The translations under genes and the position numbers were made by a program. Positions 1-4,986 of a DNA stretch of 7,264 bases are shown one piece after another. Under the pieces are notes generated by a model. That model was given only the letters and a program-made list of their open reading frames with translations, had not been told where the DNA came from and ran no database searches. Each line of letters opens with the position of its first letter. Position 1 is the stretch's first letter. The stretch is from Acidobacteriota bacterium. Lineage in GTDB: Bacteria; Acidobacteriota; Terriglobia; Bryobacterales; Bryobacteraceae. Location of the stretch: assembly GCA_023380575.1 (NCBI GenBank), contig JAMCRM010000323.1, positions 363 to 7,626 of the forward strand, given 5' to 3'.

Positions 1-721
1 ATCCAGTCATGAACGACGCCTCGGCGCTGGCCAGGAACACGGCCACGCGGGCCACCTCCTCCGGCCGGCCGACGCGGCCGAGAGCGTGCAACCCTCCGGC
101 GGCAGCGCGCGCCGCGGCCGGGTCCGGCTGGGCCTGAAAATAGGCCTCCGCCAGTCCCGCATCGATGTAGCCGGGGCAGATGGCATTCACCCGCACGCCC
201 TGGCGTCCGTGATCGATGGCCATGGCCTTGGTGAGCGCGAGAATGGCGCCCTTGGTAGCGCAATAGCCGGCGCACATCGGCTCGACGAAGAAGCCGTTCA
301 CCGACGACATGTTGATGATGGCGCCGCGCGTAGCCCGCAGATGCGGCAGAAAGAATTTCGAGCAGAGAAAAATACCGCCCACGTTGACGGCCATCTGGCG
401 GTTCCACTCTTCGGGCGTGGTGCCCTCGACCGTCTTCGAAACCTGGATGGCGGCATTGTTGAACAGCACATCCACACGGCCGTAAACTTCCAGGGTCCGC
501 GCCGCGAGCCGCTCCACCGAGACCGGGTCCGCCACATCACAGGCCACCGCGATGGCGGCGCCGCCGGAATCCATAATCTGCCTGGCGGCAGCCTCCGCGC
601 CGGGGCCGTTGATGTCCGCAACCACGACTCTAGCGCCTTCTTTGCCGAATTCGAGCGCGCCGGCCCGGCCAATGCCCGAAGCCGCGCCGGTCACCACCGC
701 CACCTTGTTTTTGAGCCGCAT
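1..721 (-). CDS. Short-chain dehydrogenase/reductase (SDR), C-terminus cut by window edge
   Basis: NAD(P)-dependent oxidoreductase of the classical SDR family, probably cytoplasmic; the substrate cannot be told. The frame read from ATG at 721 gives 240 residues with no stop. The Rossmann cofactor motif TGAASGIG is at residues 11-18. An Asp (D36) ends the second beta strand (VVVADI), which usually favours NAD(H) over NADP(H). The NNAA motif is at 88-91, and the catalytic Ser140, Tyr153 and Lys157 (YCATK) are all present with normal spacing. The PGYI segment follows, and the visible end (ASFMTG) is the point where family members usually continue for about 10-15 residues (a VDGG-type ending), so only a short tail is missing. 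The start fits because the Rossmann strand begins at residue 7. An AGG lies 7 bases before the ATG. It is transcribed divergently from the barrel gene. Family is certain, specific function unknown. Confidence 0.93.
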   Translation of the reverse strand, partial: MRLKNKVAVVTGAASGIGRAGALEFGKEGARVVVADINGPGAEAAARQIMDSGGAAIAVACDVADPVSVERLAARTLEVYGRVDVLFNNAAIQVSKTVEGTTPEEWNRQMAVNVGGIFLCSKFFLPHLRATRGAIINMSSVNGFFVEPMCAGYCATKGAILALTKAMAIDHGRQGVRVNAICPGYIDAGLAEAYFQAQPDPAAARAAAGGLHALGRVGRPEEVARVAVFLASAEASFMTG

Positions 722-746
722 GAGTGTACCTGAATAGAGGACTTCC

Positions 747-752
747 AATATA
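747..752 (-). promoter_or_regulatory. Candidate -10 box for the SDR gene
   Basis: The minus strand reads TATATT here, one mismatch from TATAAT, 25 bases before the SDR start codon. It would give a leader of about 20 bases. I see no good -35 box at the expected distance, so this is only a candidate within the 138-bp divergent spacer (722-859). Nothing else was identified in that spacer on this strand. Confidence 0.25.
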
Positions 753-846
753 CCTGACTGCGGGAAGCTCCGGCGGAATTCAGTACTCTTAAAACCCGGG
801 CCAAATACCGGCTGAAGGGTATGGCCGAAATGGCCGCACCGCTGCT

Positions 847-852
847 TATAGT
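847..852 (+). promoter_or_regulatory. Candidate -10 box, possibly driving a leaderless barrel mRNA
   Basis: TATAGT lies 7 bases before the ATG at 860. Transcription normally starts 6-8 bases after a -10 box, which would put the mRNA 5' end at or next to the start codon. That agrees with the lack of a Shine-Dalgarno sequence in front of ATG 860. No convincing -35 box is seen, so the call is tentative. Confidence 0.3.
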
Positions 853-859
853 AGAGTCC

Positions 860-1525
860 ATGAATCGTTTACTTGCCTTTGCTTCGGTCTGCCTGATGGC
901 CTCCACGGTGGGATTCGCCCAGGAGGATGCGATTCGCCATCATAATGTCTCTTTCGGCTTTGGTCCCGCCATGCCCATGGGCACTTCGAAGGACTATCTC
1001 AAATCCGCGCCGATGATCGGCTTCAGCTATGGCTACCGGTTCAACCGCTGGTTTCAGGCGGACGCCGGATTTCAAATGGCATTTGGAGCCGCCAACGAGG
1101 CAAACGACCTCAACGGTGTGCAGACCGACATGGGAGCCGTGCAAGGCGGCGATCATGAGTTCATGATCCCGCTGGGCGGGCGCGTCTACCTGCCGCTGCC
1201 GCTCAGACGCCTGGAGGCGTCGGTGGGCGGCGGAGCGGCGTACCTGCACTATTCGGAAACCATCAAAGGCGGGGCCGGTTCTTATGATTACTACGGGGAC
1301 TATTACGCGCCGACTTGTTTTTCGTGCACTTCGCGCGGCGGTTGGGGCGGCTATGGACTCGGCAACGTGAGCTATTTTCTCAACGAGGCGCGCAACGCCC
1401 ATATTGGCATCACATGGCAATACATCGCCGCTTCCACCGATGGCGCCGCGGTGGGCAATGTGCCGGCCTTCAAGACCACCGATCACTGGTCCAATCTGAT
1501 GTTCGAGTTCGGCCTAAGCTTCTGA
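860..1525 (+). CDS. Secreted outer-membrane beta-barrel protein (hypothetical)
   Basis: The 221-residue product starts with a Sec signal peptide (MNRLLAFASVCLMASTVGFA), with likely cleavage after A20 before QED. The mature part has alternating polar/aromatic strands typical of a small (about 8-strand) outer-membrane barrel: residues 29-36, 52-59, 64-75, 101-110, 118-132, 164-174 and 180-190. The last strand (LMFEFGLSF) ends in a C-terminal Phe, the usual BamA recognition signal. A Gly/Tyr-rich stretch around 137-149 precedes a CFSC pair at C153/C156, then SRGGWGGYG. The Cys pair may form a disulfide in a surface loop. The frame stays open upstream to an ATG at 821, and a GAAGGG at 814-819 could serve the ATG at 830. 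I chose 860 because only that start puts the signal peptide at the N-terminus. Function unknown; a structural or adhesion/transport role is possible. Confidence 0.8.
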   Translation: MNRLLAFASVCLMASTVGFAQEDAIRHHNVSFGFGPAMPMGTSKDYLKSAPMIGFSYGYRFNRWFQADAGFQMAFGAANEANDLNGVQTDMGAVQGGDHEFMIPLGGRVYLPLPLRRLEASVGGGAAYLHYSETIKGGAGSYDYYGDYYAPTCFSCTSRGGWGGYGLGNVSYFLNEARNAHIGITWQYIAASTDGAAVGNVPAFKTTDHWSNLMFEFGLSF

Positions 1526-1553
1526 ATTGAGGGTCTGAGAAAAATGAAGAAAC

Positions 1554-1630
1554 TGGTGGCGGCGGGGCGACTCGAACGCCCGACCTAGGGATTATGAGAC
1601 CCTCGCTCTAACCAACTGAGCTACACCGCC
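1554..1630 (-). tRNA. tRNA with CAU anticodon, probably elongator tRNA-Met
   Basis: A complete 77-base cloverleaf including an encoded CCA end. The acceptor stem GGCGGTG pairs with CGCCGCC (one G-U pair), the D stem is GCTC/GAGC, the anticodon loop CTCATAA contains CAT, and the T arm is GGGCG-TTCGAGT-CGCCC. The first base pair is G1-C72, so this is not an initiator tRNA, which has a mismatch there. The choices are elongator Met, or the minor Ile tRNA whose C34 is changed to lysidine by TilS. Overall shape favours Met, but this cannot be settled by eye. The anticodon stem AGGGT/TCCCT has a U-U mismatch at its loop-closing pair (31-39). The gene is divergent from the sulfatase-fold gene, with 39 bp between them. 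Confidence 0.96.
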
Positions 1631-1654
1631 AGTGCGAAAACCTTGATTAATTTG

Positions 1655-1660
1655 AGTGTA
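1655..1660 (-). promoter_or_regulatory. Candidate -10 box for the tRNA gene
   Basis: The minus strand reads TACACT here, 24 bases before the tRNA 5' end, inside an AT-richer stretch. A transcript starting about 7 bases on would carry a short 5' leader for RNase P to remove. The -35 region would fall in the first codons of the sulfatase-fold gene and has no clear consensus. Confidence 0.25.
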
Positions 1661-1669
1661 CCAAAACCT

Positions 1670-2707
1670 ATGTCCGTTGCACGACGTTCTTTTATTTTTG
1701 GCAGTTTAGCGGCTCCGCTGCTGGCTAAGAAGCCTCCAGTTGAGCGGCCGAATATTCTATTGATCCTGGCCGGGAATTTCGGCTCCTGGATGCTTGGCTG
1801 TTATGGCAATGCGGAGTTCCGCACGCCGAATCTCGACCAGTTAGCCCGGACCGGAACCCGTTTTGCCGCCTCTTACTCCGGCACGCCCGACGCTGCCGGC
1901 AGCCATGCCATCCTGCTTTCCGGACGGATGCCGGCCGGCGGCGCCGGCATTGCCGATGTCCTCGCCGGGCAAGGCTACGCCTGCGGTGCGGCCGACAATA
2001 CGGTCAAAGCCTGTGAATTCCTGGACCACCAGGATGTGGGAAAGCCGTTCTTTCTGGTGGCCGGCTATCCGGAAGACCAAGCCCCCGCGCAAAAGTATCT
2101 GGATCTCTATACCCAAACCAAATTCCAGAGGCCGCTCGAACTGCTTGCGGACGTGAAAAACGCCGCAGCCGCCGCCAGCGCCCTGGATGCCGAGATTCCG
2201 GCTCTGCTGACCCGGCTTCACGACCGGAAGTTGGCGGATACGACACTGATCGTCTTCTGTGGGTTGAACGGGCGCCGGTTGGGGCGCGACGGCATGTACG
2301 ACGAAGTGGTGCGGGTGCCGATGATTTGCAGTTGGCTCGGCCGGATCCCGGTACAGAGCGTGCGGCCGGAAGTGGTCAGCCTATACGATGTGTTTCCCGC
2401 GCTGTGCGAGGCCGCGGGTGCCCCGCTGCCAGCGGACAAGAAACTATGCGGGCGCAGTTGCCTGGCTCTGGCCCGCAACCAGCCGCTTCCGAAAAAGAAG
2501 CCCTGGCGCAATCTCGTGTTCGGCAAGAACGGGAAAACGGAGATGGTGCGGGATGCGCGTTACAAGTTGATCCTGGATCCGAACCAGCTTTTCGACCTGA
2601 CCGCCGATGCCGGGGAAAAGACCAACCAGTACGACAACCCGGGATTCGTGTCGGTGCGGGACCGGTTGACAAGTGAACTGGCGGCGCGGCGGAAGCAGTA
2701 TTCGTAG
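1670..2707 (+). CDS. Tat-exported sulfatase-fold protein lacking catalytic residues (predicted pseudoenzyme)
   Basis: The 345-residue product has a twin-arginine leader (ARRSFIFGSLAAPLLA, R5-R6), so it is probably exported folded. The rest is the alkaline phosphatase/sulfatase fold: RPNILLIL at 26-33, LGCYGN at 42-47, TPNLDQLA at 52-59, ILLSGRMP at 81-88, KPFFL at 125-129, GMYDEVVRVPMI at 208-219, and a C-terminal FDLTADAGEKTN segment. The active-site signatures are gone. The Asp-Asp metal ligands usual after the first strand are G35-N36. The CxPxR nucleophile motif aligns with AAGSH (75-79). The late Asp-Asn pair is L199-N200, and the expected PH is P134-E135. Roughly half of the usual region between the nucleophile and the PFF strand is also missing; sulfatases are commonly 450-550 residues. 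The frame is intact, so this looks like a maintained non-enzyme, not a wreck. The frame opens at TTG 1643, but the Tat leader supports ATG 1670. No Shine-Dalgarno sequence is visible. Confidence 0.85.
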   Translation: MSVARRSFIFGSLAAPLLAKKPPVERPNILLILAGNFGSWMLGCYGNAEFRTPNLDQLARTGTRFAASYSGTPDAAGSHAILLSGRMPAGGAGIADVLAGQGYACGAADNTVKACEFLDHQDVGKPFFLVAGYPEDQAPAQKYLDLYTQTKFQRPLELLADVKNAAAAASALDAEIPALLTRLHDRKLADTTLIVFCGLNGRRLGRDGMYDEVVRVPMICSWLGRIPVQSVRPEVVSLYDVFPALCEAAGAPLPADKKLCGRSCLALARNQPLPKKKPWRNLVFGKNGKTEMVRDARYKLILDPNQLFDLTADAGEKTNQYDNPGFVSVRDRLTSELAARRKQYS

Positions 2708-2713
2708 GGTAGC

Positions 2714-3502
2714 TTAGTGCGACCCGTATTTCTTCTCTCCCGCTTCCACCCGCACGGGCAGATGGTTTCGTTTGGGCGGTAGCGGGCAGGTGGCATACGG
2801 AGTGAAAGCGCAGGGCGGGTTGTAGGCTTTATTGAAATCGAGCACTACCTTGCCGTTCACAGGCAGTTTCGTGTCCAGGAAGCGTCCGGCGCCGTAAGTC
2901 TCTTTGCCGCTGGTGAGATCGCGGAAGATGAAGAACAGCGATTTTGCGCCGGGGCTTTCGAGAATCGGATAAAGCCTTAACTCCTGCCCGTGCAGACGAA
3001 ACGAGGCGTAGCCCGGGCTGATCTGTTGTTCCGTCTGCCCCAGCACGTTGGTAATGGCGAGGGAATCCGGCTGAGCGACAAAGCGCGCCGTGACCCGGTA
3101 CGCCTCGTTTTCAGGGAAGTAATGCAACCCCTGGAACTCGCGCCGGGCCTTACTCTGGTTGTCTTTGATGCGGATGCCGTAGCGGTCTCCGCGCTGGATG
3201 ACCGTCATGGTCAAGCTGCCCGATTTCAGGATGTCGGGCGAGTCGGGGCGCAAAACGGCGGGCGAGCCATTTCCCACGCTTCCCGTGACCTTGCCGGCAT
3301 GGAGTTCGAAAACGGCGGGGGGAATGTCGTTGCGGCCCTCATGCAGCCAGGAAAGCCCGGTCACCGTGAGCCAGCCGCCGTCGGCTTTCAATTTCGCCTC
3401 GCGGTCGTGCCGCCATTTCTGGATTTCAGATCGATAGGCTGGTGAAGCCAACAGCATCGAAACCGCAAGCACCGATAGACACAGCGCTTTATCCGGGCTC
3501 AT
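2714..3502 (-). CDS. Secreted DUF1684 family protein
   Basis: The 262-residue product starts with a hydrophobic signal segment (residues 5-22, ending LLASPA), so it is probably exported; cleavage near A22 is inferred. The rest matches the DUF1684 pattern I know: YRSEIQKWRHDREAKL at 23-38, WLTVTGLSWLHEGRN at 44-58, REFQGLHYFP at 121-130, FRDLTSGKETYGAGRFLD at 193-210, and the strongly conserved end LDFNKAYNPPCAFTPYATCP at 221-240 followed by LPPKRNHLPV and AGEKKY. The two Cys (231, 239) are in that block. The biochemical function of the family is not established to my knowledge. Its ATG overlaps the zapA stop as ATGA (3499-3502), so translation is likely coupled to zapA. It is the last gene of the minus-strand train and converges on the sulfatase-fold gene with 6 bp between stops; no terminator is visible in that gap. 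Confidence 0.88.
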   Translation of the reverse strand: MSPDKALCLSVLAVSMLLASPAYRSEIQKWRHDREAKLKADGGWLTVTGLSWLHEGRNDIPPAVFELHAGKVTGSVGNGSPAVLRPDSPDILKSGSLTMTVIQRGDRYGIRIKDNQSKARREFQGLHYFPENEAYRVTARFVAQPDSLAITNVLGQTEQQISPGYASFRLHGQELRLYPILESPGAKSLFFIFRDLTSGKETYGAGRFLDTKLPVNGKVVLDFNKAYNPPCAFTPYATCPLPPKRNHLPVRVEAGEKKYGSH

Positions 3503-3828
3503 CGGTGCCGATCCGTGGCTTTTCCCGCTCGATCACCTGTTCCCCGCAGGAGCCCGGCAAATTCCAGGCTCTTGCGCTCCACTCTGTCTTTCAGGTGATT
3601 CAGGCTCTTCTCGAGGTCCTGCAAGCGGTCCGCCAAGTGCAGGCAGGCCAATATCGCGACGCGCGTGGAATCGGCGTTGGGCGCCTTGTCCGCGATGGAC
3701 AAGAGCAACTCGTCCACGCGTTGCGCAAGCCGCTCCACTTCGCGCGGATCTCCCGTGGCGAGCAGCGTGAAGGACTGGTTCAGGATGGTAACGCGGACGG
3801 GACGCTTTTCGGGGGCGGCGGGATCCAC
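3499..3828 (-). CDS. zapA: Cell division protein ZapA
   Basis: ZapA binds and bundles FtsZ filaments, stabilising the Z ring at mid-cell. The 109-residue product has the family layout. The N-terminal beta-alpha head is RPVRVTILNQSFTLLATGD (about 9-27), then EVERLAQRVDELLLSIAD (30-47). The characteristic stretch STRVAILACLHLADRLQDLEKSL (about 53-76) leads into a helical dimerisation tail. The start is GTG at 3828, 7 bases after the stop of the coiled-coil gene. The Shine-Dalgarno is weak, so expression probably depends on coupling. The last about 15 residues (GTGDRAGKATDRHR) look disordered. In many bacteria zapA follows pheT; here the pheST genes are absent and the gene sits two places after rplT. 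Confidence 0.9.
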   Translation of the reverse strand: MDPAAPEKRPVRVTILNQSFTLLATGDPREVERLAQRVDELLLSIADKAPNADSTRVAILACLHLADRLQDLEKSLNHLKDRVERKSLEFAGLLRGTGDRAGKATDRHR

Positions 3829-3835
3829 GAGTTTT

Positions 3836-4078
3836 CTATCCGGCGCTCAGTTGATCGATTTGTCCGAGCAACTTTTCGATCCGGTTTCGGACCTGCTTCC
3901 GTTCCGCCTGAAGCGTTTTCAATTCTTCGGAGAGCTTGGCGGTTTCCGCGCGCGCTTCCTCGGCTTGCCGGACAGCCGCCTCCTTCTCCTGCCGGAGGCG
4001 GGCCACCAGTTGAACCGCTTTCTGGATACTATCTTCCAGACTGCTTAAAGAATCGGCTTCCTGCTCGACGGAACTCAT
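3836..4078 (-). CDS. Small coiled-coil protein preceding zapA (ZapB-like candidate)
   Basis: An 80-residue, highly charged protein that is almost entirely one predicted coiled coil (about 8-76), with heptad-spaced Leu/Val/Ala, for example LVARLRQEKEAAVRQAEEAR at 24-43 and KLSEELKTLQAERKQVRNRI at 48-67. It has no signal peptide or membrane segment, so it is cytoplasmic. It starts with ATG at 4078, overlapping the rplT stop as TGATG, with an AAGG 7 bases before the ATG inside the rplT end. Size, coiled coil and position directly before zapA suggest a division-ring partner like ZapB, which binds ZapA in E. coli. That function is inferred from context; sequence alone shows only a coiled coil. Confidence 0.75.
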   Translation of the reverse strand: MSSVEQEADSLSSLEDSIQKAVQLVARLRQEKEAAVRQAEEARAETAKLSEELKTLQAERKQVRNRIEKLLGQIDQLSAG

Positions 4079-4443
4079 CAGACACCCTTTTCCAGAGCCG
4101 CTTTCGCCTTCCCGATCAGCAGTTGGAACCCTGCTGCATCGTTCATGGCCACATCCGCCAGAACCTTCCGGTCCAGGTCAATCCCTGCGACCTTCAGTCC
4201 GTGCATGAACTTACTATAGGACAGGTCGGCCTGCCGGCATCCGGCGTTGATGCGCACGATCCAGAGGGCGCGGTAATCCCGCTTCTTGTTCTTGCGCCCG
4301 GTGTAGGCGAATTTCAGACCGCGTTCGACCGCCTCTTGGGCGGCGCGGTAGAGCTTGCTCTTGGTTAAAAAATACCCGGACGCGCGCTCAAGCGTTTTCT
4401 TGCGCGACGACCGGCGATTGGTTCCACGTTTGACTCTAGGCAC
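4078..4443 (-). CDS. rplT: 50S ribosomal protein L20
   Basis: L20 binds 23S rRNA early and is needed for large-subunit assembly; in several bacteria it also represses its own operon. The 121-residue product is close to the family's usual 117-120. It shows the basic N-terminal extension ([20 protein letters not shown]), the hallmark [19 protein letters not shown] at about 53-71, [25 protein letters not shown] at about 75-99, and an Ala/Lys-rich helical end. The start is GTG at 4443 behind a strong AAGGAG (4452-4457) with an 8-base spacer. It lies 78 bases after rpmI, the classic neighbour. Its stop overlaps the next start (TGATG). Confidence 0.97.
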   Translation of the reverse strand: MPRVKRGTNRRSSRKKTLERASGYFLTKSKLYRAAQEAVERGLKFAYTGRKNKKRDYRALWIVRINAGCRQADLSYSKFMHGLKVAGIDLDRKVLADVAMNDAAGFQLLIGKAKAALEKGV

Positions 4444-4451
4444 GTTTCAAA

Positions 4452-4457
4452 CTCCTT
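4452..4457 (-). promoter_or_regulatory. Strong ribosome binding site for rplT
   Basis: The minus strand reads AAGGAG, 8 bases before a GTG. It fixes the rplT start at a non-ATG codon. Upstream of it the rpmI-rplT spacer (4444-4521) is GC-rich and contains an exact 10-base palindrome, GGCACGTGCC, at 4481-4490. A hairpin there could modulate rplT, but no known L20-responsive leader could be recognised. Confidence 0.7.
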
Positions 4458-4521
4458 TTGTTTGTCTTTGCGGCGGTTCGGGCACGTGCCACGCGCTCCG
4501 TCCGCACGCGATCGATGCTCG

Positions 4522-4716
4522 TTAGTAGGGGAGCATCCGGCGCAGGGCTGGTTGATTGGTCGGATCGGCGACCGCGGACTTTCCCAGCTTGCGCTTCCGC
4601 TTGCGCGTCTTCGACGTCAGAATGTGCCGGGCGAAGGCATGATGACGCACAACCTTTCCCGTGCCGGTCTTCTTGAAGCGCTTGGCCGCACCCCGATGGC
4701 TTTTCAACTTGGGCAT
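4522..4716 (-). CDS. rpmI: 50S ribosomal protein L35
   Basis: A 64-residue, very basic large-subunit protein, the normal length for the family. It shows the typical N-terminus [20 protein letters not shown], then [20 protein letters not shown], and the conserved tail residues [11 protein letters not shown] with a final LRRMLPY. ATG at 4716 has AGGA 8 bases upstream. The next gene on the strand is rplT, as in most bacteria. The usual upstream gene infC (IF-3) is missing; iscX takes its place. Confidence 0.97.
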   Translation of the reverse strand: MPKLKSHRGAAKRFKKTGTGKVVRHHAFARHILTSKTRKRKRKLGKSAVADPTNQPALRRMLPY

Positions 4717-4756
4717 AAAAATGTTCCTGGATCTTAGAACAGGCTAAGTCTTTAAC

Positions 4757-4765
4757 AATATAGCA
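4757..4765 (-). promoter_or_regulatory. Candidate extended -10 promoter before rpmI-rplT
   Basis: The minus strand reads TGCTATATT, an extended -10 (TGn followed by a near-consensus TATAAT), immediately after the iscX stop. Transcription would start near 4750 and give a leader of about 34 bases. That leader holds a short hairpin, CTTAG/CTAAG (4733-4737 with 4744-4748, 6-base loop), just before the rpmI ribosome site. The -35 match is poor, which extended -10 promoters tolerate. It could let the ribosomal protein genes be expressed apart from the genes before them. Confidence 0.4.
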
Positions 4766-4972
4766 TTAGTCCTGGTTGTCCTTCCACTCACCGTACCAGG
4801 CCATCTGGATCGCCTCCAGCCTGCCTTCGCTGGATTTTCCCGTATCCCCCTCAAAATCATCGAGTTCCGTGACCCACCGGTGAAGATCCGTGAAGCGCGC
4901 CTGTAAAGGGTCCAGATCGGGAAACTTCTCGTACAAGGCGATGGCGATCTCTTCGGTATCGTCCCAATTCAT
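4766..4972 (-). CDS. iscX: IscX, Fe-S cluster assembly accessory protein
   Basis: IscX (YfhJ) is a small acidic protein that binds the cysteine desulfurase IscS and iron, and tunes Fe-S cluster formation on IscU. The 68-residue product matches the known family pattern closely: NWDDTEEIAIALYEKFPDLDP at 2-22, RFTDLHRWVTELDDF at 26-40, and a C-terminal LEAIQMAWYGEW helix. The family's acidic residues (D19, D21, D29, E36, D38, D39) are present. The frame is open 11 codons upstream, to 5005, but ATG at 4972 is chosen because the homology begins there and AGGTGA sits just upstream. No iscS, iscU, hscA or fdx gene is in the window. It lies 14 bases after the stop of the membrane protein gene and about 50 bases before rpmI. 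Confidence 0.93.
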   Translation of the reverse strand: MNWDDTEEIAIALYEKFPDLDPLQARFTDLHRWVTELDDFEGDTGKSSEGRLEAIQMAWYGEWKDNQD

Positions 4973-4976
4973 AAAA

Positions 4977-4982
4977 TCACCT
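4977..4982 (-). promoter_or_regulatory. Ribosome binding site that decides the iscX start
   Basis: The minus strand reads AGGTGA with four T before the ATG at 4972. It lies between the stop of the upstream membrane protein and iscX, and supports the shorter start over the in-frame one at 5005, which would overlap the upstream gene. Confidence 0.65.
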
Positions 4983-4986
4983 GACC

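Noticed and set aside
298..672. Open frame on the minus strand inside the SDR
   Set aside because: It is the SDR in a shifted frame; the correct frame is continuous through this region, so no frameshift is needed.
86..733. Long open frame on the plus strand
   Set aside because: It lies antisense to the SDR, whose frame shows every family motif. The plus-strand translation is Arg/His/Gly-rich with no recognisable domain.
821..859. Earlier starts (821 or 830) for the barrel protein, one with a GAAGGG upstream
   Set aside because: They would put 10-13 extra residues, including an acidic one, before an otherwise perfect signal peptide.
1643..1669. TTG start for the sulfatase-fold protein
   Set aside because: It has no ribosome site and would add residues before the Tat leader; ATG 1670 gives a normal twin-arginine signal.
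1670..2707. Reading the sulfatase-fold gene as a pseudogene
   Set aside because: The frame is intact from leader to the conserved C-terminal segment, and fold residues are kept; a pseudoenzyme fits better than decay.
2705..2735. GGGT/ACCC mini-hairpin between the convergent stops as a terminator
   Set aside because: Only four base pairs and no clean T run; too weak to call.
3442..4368. 308-codon open frame on the plus strand
   Set aside because: It is antisense to zapA, the coiled-coil gene and rplT, all of which are recognised or supported by overlap spacing.
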